Assembly (NCBI GenBank): GCA_903917735.1
Contig: CAIXBR010000117.1
Coordinates: 1 to 64,000 of the forward strand
Length of the DNA: 64,000 nucleotides
Origin: an uncultured Elusimicrobia bacterium
Lineage (GTDB): Bacteria; Elusimicrobiota; Elusimicrobia; Elusimicrobiales; UBA9959
Reading direction: 5' to 3'
Shown: positions 7,722-16,197 of the stretch, one piece after another
How the letters are laid out: each line of letters starts with the position of its first letter
How positions within the stretch are numbered: the first letter of the stretch is position 1
Notes under the pieces: generated by a model
Databases searched by the model: none
What the model was told of the DNA's origin: nothing
What the model saw: only the letters and a program-made list of their open reading frames with translations
Translations under genes and position numbers: made by a program

Positions 7722-9122
7722 CTACTTCAGGTTCCGCGCGAAATACTCGAAGGCTTTGGCAAAGGGCTCCGGCGGCGCGCTCAGCACACCTGCACCTACC
7801 TGGCCTACGCCGGCTTTCTTGTGCGCCACGCCGGTGTCGATGAACGGCAGGATACCGCTCTTCGCCACCTTAATAACGTCTATCCCGGTCGGCGTGCCCC
7901 GGAAGTTAAGGTACGGGATCTTGTAGATATTATTCTCGCCGATAGTAATCTCATACATCGCCAGCGTGTAGCTCACAGCGTCCGCCGCCGTACCGCCCAC
8001 GAACTGCACAATAGCCGGCGCCGCGGCAATAGCGAAACCGCCCAGGCTGTTAGTCTCGGTAATAGCCGAGTCACCTATATCCGGGTTCGCGTCAGCCTTG
8101 GTATAGCCCGGGAAATAAAGCGCGTCCGGCACCGGGGCCGGCCCTGTAAACCATTTCCCGCCCGTACCGGAAAGCTGCACGCCGAAATCCGTACCGTTCC
8201 TCGCCATCACCACCACCAGGCTGGAATCCTTCACCCCGCGCCCCGCGTCCAGCGAAGCCTTGGAAAGCGCCATCGACAGGTTCAGGAAGAAGTGGTCGTT
8301 GCCGTTTATAAATTCCAGCACATCCGCGGCGGTCTCCGGATCGCGCGCCGTCTTTATAACGGCGGGAGCTATAGCCCGGTAGAACAGTGAAGTGGCGGCG
8401 CGGTTGCGGTTGTGCACTTCGTCGCCCATGTGCAGAGCCTGCGCCACCATGGACTTAAGGTCCAGCCTGCCCAGGAGCTTAATAGCCGCCTTCAGCGTGG
8501 GGTAAAGCGTCTTCCCCATCCATTTAAGCCGCTCTATCACCTCCGGAGAATATGCGCCGTAGCGCAACACCTTGCCCAGTCCCTCGTTCTGCGTGGCGTA
8601 TGAATAGTTGCCGTCAGCCTCGTTCTTTACGATAAAGACCGGCATCGAGGCGGAAATTATACCGGCCATCGGCCCGACGCAGTTATGCTCGTGACAGGGG
8701 GAATATTTTATCTTACCCGAAGCGGCCAGCTTTTCCGCTTCTTTCGGGGCCTTAGCCATCCCTTCGTAGATAAGAGCGCCCATTACCGCGCCGCGCATGG
8801 GACCGCACATCCTGTCCCAGGTTATCGGCGGGCCGGCATGCAGAATAAGGTTCTTCTTCATACCGGGAATCACATCAAGCGCCACGCCCATGCCGACCAG
8901 CGCCGGCTTGGCCGCTAGTATTTTCGTGAGGGCCTTCTGATTGGCCTTATTTATGCGCGCTGATTTTTTACCGGCTTTCATGAATAGCCCCGTCTCGGAC
9001 GAGAGCGGCGGCTTGAACTGGACCTGCACGCTCCTGGTGCCGGTATCGTTAAGCCCCTGCCTGAAGGATTCCAGGCCGATATTCACTACTTTCAGTTCTG
9101 ATTCGAAAAGTTTCATGCTCAT
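7722..9122 (-). CDS. DUF1116 (YlbE/AllG-like) protein, putative carbamoyltransferase subunit
   Basis: Member of the DUF1116 family, whose E. coli member YlbE (AllG) works with FdrA (AllF) and YlbF (AllH) in oxamate carbamoyltransferase at the end of anaerobic allantoin breakdown. The 466 residues cover the whole family, with conserved blocks GPPITWDRMCGPMRGAV, SPCHEHNCVGPMAGIIS and the C-terminal GAGVLSAPPEPFAKAFEYF. Its ATG overlaps the fdrA stop by one base (TAATG) with GAGG upstream, so the two are translationally coupled. It is the last gene of the accessory operon. The family call is firm; the substrate here is inferred. Confidence 0.85.
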   Translation of the reverse strand: MSMKLFESELKVVNIGLESFRQGLNDTGTRSVQVQFKPPLSSETGLFMKAGKKSARINKANQKALTKILAAKPALVGMGVALDVIPGMKKNLILHAGPPITWDRMCGPMRGAVMGALIYEGMAKAPKEAEKLAASGKIKYSPCHEHNCVGPMAGIISASMPVFIVKNEADGNYSYATQNEGLGKVLRYGAYSPEVIERLKWMGKTLYPTLKAAIKLLGRLDLKSMVAQALHMGDEVHNRNRAATSLFYRAIAPAVIKTARDPETAADVLEFINGNDHFFLNLSMALSKASLDAGRGVKDSSLVVVMARNGTDFGVQLSGTGGKWFTGPAPVPDALYFPGYTKADANPDIGDSAITETNSLGGFAIAAAPAIVQFVGGTAADAVSYTLAMYEITIGENNIYKIPYLNFRGTPTGIDVIKVAKSGILPFIDTGVAHKKAGVGQVGAGVLSAPPEPFAKAFEYFARNLK

Positions 9123-10675
9123 TACCTCTTTTCCACAAGCCTGACTATCTCGCCGGCCAGCCGGCAGGCCCCGGCGTTGGACGGCATCACTATAACCCCG
9201 GCAGCCTCCAGGCCTTTAACTATTTTAAAGCGGGCCTGCGGGTCGGTCTCCGTTCCGGTCACGGAGGTCACTATGGACAATTCCCTGTTCTGGATGAAAG
9301 CTTCCACTATCGCCGGGAGGATATCTTCCAGCGGCTTAAGGTTGGCGCCGTAGCCCAGCACCAGGTCCAGCAGCAGCACTGAGACCTCGGGCTTCTTCGC
9401 CTCGGAAATTATCATTTTATTGCGCAGGGTGAAGTCTATCATCGGGTGCGGACGGCCGACGGTGAATTCGTCCTCTCCCAGATCGATCACGGCGTGGCCG
9501 TAAAGCTCCATAGAGTTCTTCAGCTTGAAGCGTTTGTCGAGCGGGGCGTTGGAGCGCACCTCCCCTATCAGCTCGGGCAGTATCAGCTGCGCCTCGCTGA
9601 CGAAAGTGCCGCCGGAGAAAAGGCCCCGCAGGCAGCGGCTCCTTCTCTTCTTCATGACCTCCTTCTTCGCCAGTTGCTCGGCCTTCAGGTTCATGTCGTA
9701 AACCATCTCCCGCGCCTTGCCCAGTTTCCAGCCCTTGCTCAGGCAGACGGTCTTGTAGCCGGCCTCTTCAAGGGTTTTAGCCGGATAAAAGTCCTCTTTG
9801 ATCTTTTCCTTTATCTCGCCGCCTAGGAAAACGGCCACCACCGGCTTGTCTATCTTCTTTATTTCCGCGGTTATCCTCTTAAGTATCGCCGGGTGGGGGG
9901 GCTTCGACACAAGGAGAATGACGCCGGTGCCGGGGTCGGCGGCGAGCATCCGCAGCGCCTGTATGAAGGTAAGAGCGCCGACCTCCAGTTTAACGTCGCG
10001 CCCGCCGGTCCCTATAGCCTGGGAAATACCGGCGCCCTCGTTGGAGATAAGCGTGGTCACTTCCTGCAGGCCGGTGCCGGAAGCGGCCACAACGCCGATA
10101 TTACCGCGCCGCACGGAATTTGCAAAAGCGATGGGCGCGCCGTTAATTATAGCTGTGCCGCAGTCCGGACCCATGACCAGTAGCCCTTTTTTTATGGCGG
10201 ACCGCTTCAACTCCACCTCGGTCTCCACCGGCACGTTGTCGGAGAATAGCATGACGTTCAGCCCCTTCTCAAGGCAGTCCGCGGCAAGGGCCCCGGCAAA
10301 GCGGCCCGCCACGGAGATGACGGCCAGGTTCGCCCCGTCCAGCATTTTGACGGCGTCGTCGAGACCCGCGGCTTTGCGGTCGGTCCCGGAGGATGGCTGC
10401 GCAGGTTTTTTATTAAGGAGCTCTTCAGCGGCGGCTAACGCGGCCTCGGCGGCTTCGGGCGTTTTCGCGCTGACGGCTATGGCCAGATCGCTGTCGCCGG
10501 CCTTTAGTATCTCCGGTGTCAGCAGGCCGGAGGCTTTTATGATCCCCTTGTTCTCTTTAGTGGCCATCACCACGGCCGAATCCATTACCCCCGCTACGGC
10601 GTTGAGTTTCTTCGCCACCTGCATTAGCGAGACGGAATCGAAATAAGCGCCTTTTTTTATCACGGTCTTTATCAT
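9122..10675 (-). CDS. fdrA: FdrA-like acyl-CoA synthetase-fold protein, putative carbamoyltransferase subunit
   Basis: A 517-residue FdrA-family protein related to the succinyl-CoA synthetase alpha fold. It has an N-terminal ACT-like region (to about 90), a linker, a Rossmann CoA-binding-like domain with GPDCGTAIING and AASGTGLQEVTTLISNEGAGISQAIGTGGRDV, and a second flavodoxin-like domain after about 380. E. coli FdrA (AllF) is a subunit of oxamate carbamoyltransferase, which transfers a carbamoyl group to phosphate. Here it sits between DUF2877 and DUF1116 genes, the same trio as in E. coli. No carbamate kinase gene (arcC/allK), the usual next step, occurs in the window. Confidence 0.87.
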   Translation of the reverse strand: MIKTVIKKGAYFDSVSLMQVAKKLNAVAGVMDSAVVMATKENKGIIKASGLLTPEILKAGDSDLAIAVSAKTPEAAEAALAAAEELLNKKPAQPSSGTDRKAAGLDDAVKMLDGANLAVISVAGRFAGALAADCLEKGLNVMLFSDNVPVETEVELKRSAIKKGLLVMGPDCGTAIINGAPIAFANSVRRGNIGVVAASGTGLQEVTTLISNEGAGISQAIGTGGRDVKLEVGALTFIQALRMLAADPGTGVILLVSKPPHPAILKRITAEIKKIDKPVVAVFLGGEIKEKIKEDFYPAKTLEEAGYKTVCLSKGWKLGKAREMVYDMNLKAEQLAKKEVMKKRRSRCLRGLFSGGTFVSEAQLILPELIGEVRSNAPLDKRFKLKNSMELYGHAVIDLGEDEFTVGRPHPMIDFTLRNKMIISEAKKPEVSVLLLDLVLGYGANLKPLEDILPAIVEAFIQNRELSIVTSVTGTETDPQARFKIVKGLEAAGVIVMPSNAGACRLAGEIVRLVEKR

Positions 10676-10692
10676 AGCTATATCCTCTTTAA

Positions 10693-11523
10693 CTACTTTA
10701 AGCCTTTAAGTTCCTCAAGCAGCGCAAAAGCCAGGCCCGCGCAGAAATCCGCTCCGGAAGTGTGCCCGCTTTCCAGCGCCGCTTTCGCCGCCGCCGCCAG
10801 TTCCATGCGGTCGCGCCGCCCCAGGGCCAGCATAAGGCGGCGCACCTTGGCGTTCACCTTGCCTTCATAAGAAGCGCGGAGGAAGGAGTTGGAAATAAGA
10901 TTATTGCCCTCGGAGTTAAGGAATACCAGTTCCATCTTCATAGTGGTCGCGAAACGCAGATTCACCTGTGAAAAGCGGTAGCCGGCAAGCAGGCCGCACA
11001 GGAAGTCGTCGCCTGACGGGGTGAGCCCCATGCCGAGCCCGCGCATGATCTTTGTGCCGCGCGCGTAATTGCCGGCCCTGAAATACCCCACGCCTTTTTT
11101 GAAGCGCGCCAGCATATGCCTGTCAAAAATGCGGGAGAAATCCTTTTCCAGTTCCGGGTCGAAAATAAAAGCCAGACTTTTAGGCGGCGCCAGGCGCGCG
11201 AGCTGCCGGGTGAATGCCAGGACGTTGCCCAGCACCGTTTCAGGCTCCGGCCCGGAAAGCAACGGCACGCTGGAGGAATAAAGCGCCTCCGGGTCCTTGC
11301 GCAAGCGGTTCTCGTCTATGTAGAAATAGAACCGCGAAGAACGAAGGCGCTTGGCGCCCGGCGGCAGCTGCTTCAGTACCAAGTTAAGCGGCCCGGCGCC
11401 GGTACGAGGGGGGACCAGCGAAACTATCAGTTTCCCTTTGCGGAAGTTTATGGCGTTGGCGAAAGCCGAGTGCAGGCGGTAATCGCCCTCGGGAATGCTG
11501 TCGCCGTAAGAGATTAAATCCAT
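10693..11523 (-). CDS. DUF2877 (YlbF/AllH-like) protein
   Basis: A 276-residue DUF2877 protein, the third partner of FdrA and YlbE in the oxamate carbamoyltransferase set. The signature GLTPSGDDFLCGLLAGYRF lies near residues 167-185, followed by the C-terminal SGADFCAGLAFALLEEL. There is no clear ribosome-binding site: the bases before the ATG are an arm of inverted-repeat element E3, suggesting that the element was inserted next to the start or that translation depends on the upstream gene. The next gene, fdrA, starts 17 bases downstream. Confidence 0.82.
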   Translation of the reverse strand: MDLISYGDSIPEGDYRLHSAFANAINFRKGKLIVSLVPPRTGAGPLNLVLKQLPPGAKRLRSSRFYFYIDENRLRKDPEALYSSSVPLLSGPEPETVLGNVLAFTRQLARLAPPKSLAFIFDPELEKDFSRIFDRHMLARFKKGVGYFRAGNYARGTKIMRGLGMGLTPSGDDFLCGLLAGYRFSQVNLRFATTMKMELVFLNSEGNNLISNSFLRASYEGKVNAKVRRLMLALGRRDRMELAAAAKAALESGHTSGADFCAGLAFALLEELKGLK

Positions 11524-11536
11524 ATTTTCACACTGC

Positions 11537-11709
11537 GTTCGGAGGTGACCGGGTTATAAAACCTTCATGCGTGGAGCGCAGCGACACTTCCCCGTGCGAG
11601 ACTTACGTAAGCGCCCGAGGCCGATTGGTGAACGAGGCCACGGTGGAATGGCCGCGTGGAGCGCAAACAACACTTTCTTGCGCGTTTTACGGTCCGGTCA
11701 CCTCCGAAC
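11537..11709. repeat. Inverted-repeat element E3 inside the accessory operon
   Basis: A 173-base element bounded by a perfect 16-base inverted repeat (11537-11552 with 11694-11709). Inside, GCGTGGAGCGCA occurs twice as a direct repeat (11569-11580 and 11654-11665), and 11602-11624 resembles the centre of E1 (41-62). It fills the whole gap between the carbon-nitrogen hydrolase stop and the DUF2877 start. It has the shape of a MITE-like insertion; an RNA role in differential expression of the two halves of the operon is also possible. Confidence 0.65.
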
Positions 11710-11712
11710 CCC

Positions 11713-12474
11713 TTACTGCCAGGGGAACTCTTTGCGCTCGGCAAGGAACGGAAAGCGCTCGCGGGTCTTGGCCACCAGGTCCCTGTCGAGCGGAGTTTCG
11801 GTTATAAATATGCCTTCCGTTGTGCCGGAGTCCAGTACAATTTTGCCGAGAGGGTCGAAGCACATGGAATTGCCCGAGTATTCCACCTTGCCCTCCATTC
11901 CTACGCGGTCCACTCCGACACAGTAAGCCTGATTTTCAACGGCCCGGGCGCGCAGCAGCGTCATCCACTGCTCGGCGCGGCGCATGGGCCAGGCGGCTAT
12001 GACCAGGTACAAGTCGACGCCGGGGGCCTTGTTCCAGAACAGGTAGGGGAAGCGCAGGTCGAAGCAGACGGCCGGCATCACGCGCAGCCCCTCCATACCG
12101 AAGAGCTCCTGCTTAGTGCCGGCCTTGTAATACTTGTCCTCCTGACCGAAGGCATAGAGGTGTATCTTCGAATAAGTGTTGATCCTGTTGCCGCGCCGGT
12201 CGACGGTTATAAGGTTGTTGTAGCCTTTCTCCACGCCACCGTAAGAGATATTGATGTTGTGCTCGGCGGCGAGACCGGAGAAAAAGGCCCTGTCCGAGTC
12301 GTCCAGCTCAGCGACCGCCGTATTCATGGTAAACCCGGAAAGCGTCATCTCCGAGAAGATCAGCCAGTCTATCTCGCTCTTGCGGGGATAGTTCTCAAGC
12401 AGATCCTCTATCTTGCTCTTGTTGGCTTCCTTGTCTTCCCATTTGATGTCGTACTGGCAGAGCGCGATCTTCAT
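11713..12474 (-). CDS. Carbon-nitrogen hydrolase, omega-amidase-like
   Basis: A nitrilase-superfamily amidase of 253 residues. The Glu-Lys-Cys triad is visible: E42 in FSEMTLSGF, K103 in YSKIHLYAF and C137 in AVCFDLRFPYLF. The CFDLRFP signature and length point to the YafV/Nit2-type omega-amidase branch, which hydrolyses small omega-amides of 2-oxo acids. It is co-directional with the Mo-hydroxylase subunit gene ten bases upstream and with the DUF2877-FdrA-DUF1116 genes after element E3. I infer that it releases ammonia or a carbamoyl-bearing acid from the ring-opened product; the true substrate is unknown. Confidence 0.88.
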   Translation of the reverse strand: MKIALCQYDIKWEDKEANKSKIEDLLENYPRKSEIDWLIFSEMTLSGFTMNTAVAELDDSDRAFFSGLAAEHNINISYGGVEKGYNNLITVDRRGNRINTYSKIHLYAFGQEDKYYKAGTKQELFGMEGLRVMPAVCFDLRFPYLFWNKAPGVDLYLVIAAWPMRRAEQWMTLLRARAVENQAYCVGVDRVGMEGKVEYSGNSMCFDPLGKIVLDSGTTEGIFITETPLDRDLVAKTRERFPFLAERKEFPWQ

Positions 12475-12484
12475 TTTGTTTTCC

Positions 12485-14887
12485 TCAATGCTTTTTTTGA
12501 GCTTTAACCGCCAGGGCCACTTTTTCTTTGGTGACCGGCATGGACTTTATGCGCACGCCCAAAGCGTCTTCCACCGCGTTGGCGATCAGCGGCGCGCACG
12601 GGATCATGGTGTGCTCGCCCACGCCGCGGGCGCCGAACGGGCCGTCGGGCTGCGCGACCTCGATGATGATCGGCACCACCACGTCGGGCATGTCCATCAC
12701 TGTAGGGATCTTATAGTCCGAGAAGTTGGGATTCAGCAGACGACCCTTCTCGTTATAGCGCATGTCCTCGTAAAGCACGGTAGCGAAGCCCTGCAGCAGG
12801 CCGCCCACTATCTGGCCTCTTACTAGGTCCGGGTTGATGGCCTTGCCGCAGTCCACGGCCAGCGCCACTTTCTTTATCTTCATCTTGCCGGTCTCGCGGT
12901 CCACTTCCAGGATGATGCCGGCCGAGCCCGTGGTGTAGTGCACGTTGGGGTGTCCGCCCTGGCCGGTCTCCGGGTCGCTGATGGCCGAGGCGAACTCGGG
13001 CATAAAAACGCCGGACCCCATTATCGGCCCGCCCTTAAAGGTATGGTCGTCGGCCTGGATGCCGTTGATGACGAAGTCGCTGAAGCGCAGCGCGAAGTCC
13101 GGCTTGGTGCGGCACTTCACGTGCTGGTCCTCGAGGTAAAGGGTGCTCTTATCCAGACAGTGCACGCGCTGCACCAGGTCCAGGATGCGCTCGCGAGCCT
13201 CGAGCGCGGCGCGCTTAACCGCGTTGCCGCAGCCCCAGGTCACGTGTGACCCTACTGTCTGCCACTCGTACGGGTTGCGGTCGGTGTCGGGGGTCTCAAC
13301 GCGGATCTTGCTGACCGGCACGGAAAGCACTTCGGAAGCTATCTGCGCCATCACCGTAAGCAGGCCCTGACCTATCTCCATACCCGAGACCAGGATATTG
13401 ATGCTGCCGTCCTCGTTGAACTTGAGGAAGGCGCTGGAGCTGGCGTTGGGCGGCATGGCGGGGGACTTCCAGAAACAGACCTGGGCCTTGCCGATGGCCT
13501 TTTTCGGATCCTTGGACTTTTCCTTCACGCCCCACTTTATTTCCTTCGCTACGCGGTCGATGGCGTCCCTGATGCCGGTGGGGTTCATGTGCGCGCCGTA
13601 GGGCAGGGTATCGCCCTCTTTAATAGCGTTCTTTCTGCGGAACTCAACGGGATCTATCCCCAACTCTTGCGCCATCCGGGTGATGTGGGACTCCAGGCCG
13701 AACAGGAACTCGGAATAGCCGAAACCGCGGTAGGCGCCGCAGGGCGGCAGGTTGGTATAGGTGCACATCGAATCAATGCTGAGGTTGTCCACCTTGTAGG
13801 GGCCGCTGGCCGACAGGCCGGCCGCGTTCACCACGTTGGCGCCGTATTCCACGTAAGCGCCCGAGTCCCAATGCAGCTTGAAGTCCAGCGCGGTGATCTT
13901 GCCGGCCTTCGAAACGCCCATTTTAATTTTTGCGGTGCAGCCCAGGCGCTGATAGGTGTTGTAGAACTCCTGCGCGCGGCTCCACAGCAGCTTCACCGGC
14001 CGGCCGGGCACGGCGATGGCGAGGGCCGCCGCGATGATCTCCATCGTGACGCCTGCCTTGCCGCCGAAACCGCCGCCGATGTAGGTGCTGATAACGCGCA
14101 CATCCTTGTGGCTCAAGCCGAAGGATTTAAGCGTTTCCGCGAACACGTGACGCTGCGTGAAGGGGGACTGCGACGAGGTCCACATCGTCAGCCGGCCGGA
14201 GGCGTCGTAGAGGCCGATGGCCGAGTGCGGCTCTATGGCGCAATGCGCGTAGCGCGGCACGGTGTAGGTATCCTCCATTACGAGGTCGGCGTCCCTGAAG
14301 CCCTTGGCCAGGTCGCCCTTGCGGATCTTACGCCAGTGGGCTATGTTGGTGCCCGGCTTGGGAAAGAACCAGGGTACGTGCGTGTAGCTTTTCAGATCGG
14401 GATGGACCAGCGGGGAATCTTTTTCCAGCGCCTTTACCGCGTCCATTACCGCCGGGAGTTCTTCATATTCGACCTTAACCAGCCCGGCGCCGCGCAGGGC
14501 TATCTTCGGATCGGTGGCCACCACGGCCGCCACCTGCTCGCCGATGAAGCGGACGGTATCCGTGGCGAAGACGTAGCGGTCGTTCATGTACAGGCCGAAC
14601 TTCTGCGTAAAGTTGCGGCCCGTAACCACTTTCACCACGCCGTGCAGCTTCTCCGCCTTCGTGATGTCTATGGCCTTTATCCTGGCGTGCGCAAAAGGAC
14701 TTTCCACCAGCGCCGCGTAGAGCAGGCCCGGGCCGAACTCAAGGTCGTCGGTATACTTGGCCGCGCCCTTGATCTTCTCCCAGCCGTCCACTCGCAGCAC
14801 GGACTTGCCGACCACTTCCAGCGTTTCGCCGGCTTTAGCGGACTTCACGCCCTTCTTCGGTTTGGTTATAAGTTTCTGAAGGTCCAT
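12485..14887 (-). CDS. Molybdenum hydroxylase large (Mo-pterin-binding) subunit
   Basis: An 800-residue subunit of the xanthine dehydrogenase / CO dehydrogenase family that hydroxylates an N-heterocycle or aldehyde at a Mo-MCD cofactor. Visible motifs are GGGFGGK (cofactor contact), GAYRGFGY, GMEIGQGLLTVMAQIASEVL and the C-terminal GARGVGEHT with the catalytic glutamate. The FAD and 2Fe-2S subunits are encoded upstream in the same operon, separated by two lipoprotein genes. GAGGTGACTT immediately before the ATG supports the start. Motifs do not fix the substrate; purine, nicotinate or another azaheterocycle are possible. No molybdenum-cofactor insertion chaperone is nearby. Confidence 0.93.
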   Translation of the reverse strand: MDLQKLITKPKKGVKSAKAGETLEVVGKSVLRVDGWEKIKGAAKYTDDLEFGPGLLYAALVESPFAHARIKAIDITKAEKLHGVVKVVTGRNFTQKFGLYMNDRYVFATDTVRFIGEQVAAVVATDPKIALRGAGLVKVEYEELPAVMDAVKALEKDSPLVHPDLKSYTHVPWFFPKPGTNIAHWRKIRKGDLAKGFRDADLVMEDTYTVPRYAHCAIEPHSAIGLYDASGRLTMWTSSQSPFTQRHVFAETLKSFGLSHKDVRVISTYIGGGFGGKAGVTMEIIAAALAIAVPGRPVKLLWSRAQEFYNTYQRLGCTAKIKMGVSKAGKITALDFKLHWDSGAYVEYGANVVNAAGLSASGPYKVDNLSIDSMCTYTNLPPCGAYRGFGYSEFLFGLESHITRMAQELGIDPVEFRRKNAIKEGDTLPYGAHMNPTGIRDAIDRVAKEIKWGVKEKSKDPKKAIGKAQVCFWKSPAMPPNASSSAFLKFNEDGSINILVSGMEIGQGLLTVMAQIASEVLSVPVSKIRVETPDTDRNPYEWQTVGSHVTWGCGNAVKRAALEARERILDLVQRVHCLDKSTLYLEDQHVKCRTKPDFALRFSDFVINGIQADDHTFKGGPIMGSGVFMPEFASAISDPETGQGGHPNVHYTTGSAGIILEVDRETGKMKIKKVALAVDCGKAINPDLVRGQIVGGLLQGFATVLYEDMRYNEKGRLLNPNFSDYKIPTVMDMPDVVVPIIIEVAQPDGPFGARGVGEHTMIPCAPLIANAVEDALGVRIKSMPVTKEKVALAVKAQKKH

Positions 14888-14909
14888 AAGTCACCTCTCG
14901 ATTTTACGC

Positions 14910-15326
14910 CTACTTCCGGCCGTTGTCCGGCTGCGCGGCTGAGCAGTCGGCCATGTTGAAACGCACCGGGGACGCCACCTTGCGCGAGCCCTCGCCGAAT
15001 ATCCCGGACTGCGCGCACTGGCCGGGACCCGTAGGGAGAGCTTCGATAGTAACTGTATCCAGGACCATCCGGCCCGGCTCGCCGCGCCACAGCCTGCGCA
15101 CGGGCACGCTCACCGGGGCATAACCCGCCGAAGAGCCGTTGACCTGTATCCTGGCCCCGGACGGCGCGGTGATCACATCCACCGTCTCGTCAACATAATT
15201 CCGGGATTGAGGCTGAGATTCTGCGGACCGCTTCTTTATAAGGCCGCCGCCCGGCTTAATACCGGCCTGCGGCATGGCGCAGCCGCAAAGAATTAACACA
15301 GCCGCCAGAATAAATATGTTTTTCAT
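14910..15326 (-). CDS. Small lipoprotein with PEGA-like segment
   Basis: A 138-residue predicted lipoprotein: the signal MKNIFILAAVLILCGC ends in a lipobox (L-C-G-C, Cys16). A PEGA-like beta segment, DVITAPSGARIQVNGSSAGYAPVSVPVRR, follows at about 50-80, then a region with two cysteines. PEGA repeats are extracytoplasmic beta modules of unclear binding role. It lies between the 2Fe-2S and Mo-binding subunit genes, 22 bases before the latter, which is unusual because the hydroxylase itself is cytoplasmic. Function unknown. Confidence 0.75.
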   Translation of the reverse strand: MKNIFILAAVLILCGCAMPQAGIKPGGGLIKKRSAESQPQSRNYVDETVDVITAPSGARIQVNGSSAGYAPVSVPVRRLWRGEPGRMVLDTVTIEALPTGPGQCAQSGIFGEGSRKVASPVRFNMADCSAAQPDNGRK

Positions 15327-15341
15327 AAAAAAACAACCCCT

Positions 15342-15698
15342 TTACCCGGCGAACTGCATTCCCGCCACATAGACGCCGTCGTCCTTCAGAACCTTAAGCA
15401 GGGCGGCCACCTGGGGGTCGCCGGGCTGATAGGTATCGTTGTCTATTCCAATAGTCCTAACCCCCTTGTCCGTAGCCCATTTAAGGCCTTCCGCCAAACC
15501 TAGGGGTTCATTCTTCCCTACCAGCCTGACCGCCACTTCCGAAGCCTTCAGCTCGGAATTCTGCGACTGCAGCGCAGTTATAAGCGACTGTGCCCTGGCT
15601 TTACTTGTGGCGATGACCACAGCCTTCGGCTGATTAATGAACCAGCAGCCGGAAAAAGAAACAGCGGCCGCTACTATCAGGAATATTTTATTCATCAT
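15342..15698 (-). CDS. Small predicted lipoprotein, unknown function
   Basis: A 118-residue protein with the signal MMNKIFLIVAAAVSFSGC and a lipobox at F-S-G-C (Cys18). The mature part reads like an alpha/beta fold (AVVIATSKARAQSLITALQSQ ... GVRTIGIDNDTYQPGDPQVAALLKVLKDDGVYVAG), a little like one lobe of a periplasmic-binding or Toprim-like domain, but too short to assign. Fifteen bases separate it from the PEGA lipoprotein and 22 from the 2Fe-2S subunit, so all are probably co-transcribed. No family recognised. Confidence 0.7.
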   Translation of the reverse strand: MMNKIFLIVAAAVSFSGCWFINQPKAVVIATSKARAQSLITALQSQNSELKASEVAVRLVGKNEPLGLAEGLKWATDKGVRTIGIDNDTYQPGDPQVAALLKVLKDDGVYVAGMQFAG

Positions 15699-15720
15699 TC
15701 GTCCTTAGCCTCGTCCGGCT

Positions 15721-16188
15721 TCATTTACCTTTAACCGTTTCCTCTATCGCCGCCACTATCGGCTCGTAGCCTGTGCAGCGGCAGAGGTTGCCGGCAATGG
15801 CTTCCTTGATGTCGTGCGCGGTGGGCTTGGAATTTTTCTCGAGCAGTTCGGTGGCGGAAAGTATAATTCCCGGCGCGCAGAAGCCGCACTGAAAGGCGTT
15901 CTTCTCATGGAACTTTTTCTGGAGCTTCTGCGTCCATTTGCGGCTGTTGGCCCCTTCGAGCGTGACCAGGTCGGCGCCGTCGGCCTCCACGGCCAGCGCC
16001 AGGCAGGAGCGCATGGTCTTCCCGTTCATCAATATGGTGCAGGTGCCGCAGTCGCCGCGGTCACAGCCCACCTTGGGGCTCTTAATGCCCAGCCTGCCGC
16101 GCAGCACGTCCAACAGCACGTCGCTGGGCTCGACTTCCAGGGCCACTTTCTCGCCGTTAAGACTGAATTCTATGTTATGTTTCTTCAT
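15721..16188 (-). CDS. Molybdenum hydroxylase 2Fe-2S subunit
   Basis: A 155-residue iron-sulfur subunit of the xanthine dehydrogenase / CoxS family that passes electrons from the Mo centre to FAD. The plant-ferredoxin-type cluster motif GCDRGDCGTCTILMNG and the C-terminal two-cysteine-pair motif QCGFCAPG ... GNLCRCTGY are both intact. It lies nine bases after the FAD subunit and is followed by the two lipoprotein genes rather than directly by the large subunit. Confidence 0.95.
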   Translation of the reverse strand: MKKHNIEFSLNGEKVALEVEPSDVLLDVLRGRLGIKSPKVGCDRGDCGTCTILMNGKTMRSCLALAVEADGADLVTLEGANSRKWTQKLQKKFHEKNAFQCGFCAPGIILSATELLEKNSKPTAHDIKEAIAGNLCRCTGYEPIVAAIEETVKGK

Positions 16189-16197
16189 GTATCCGCC

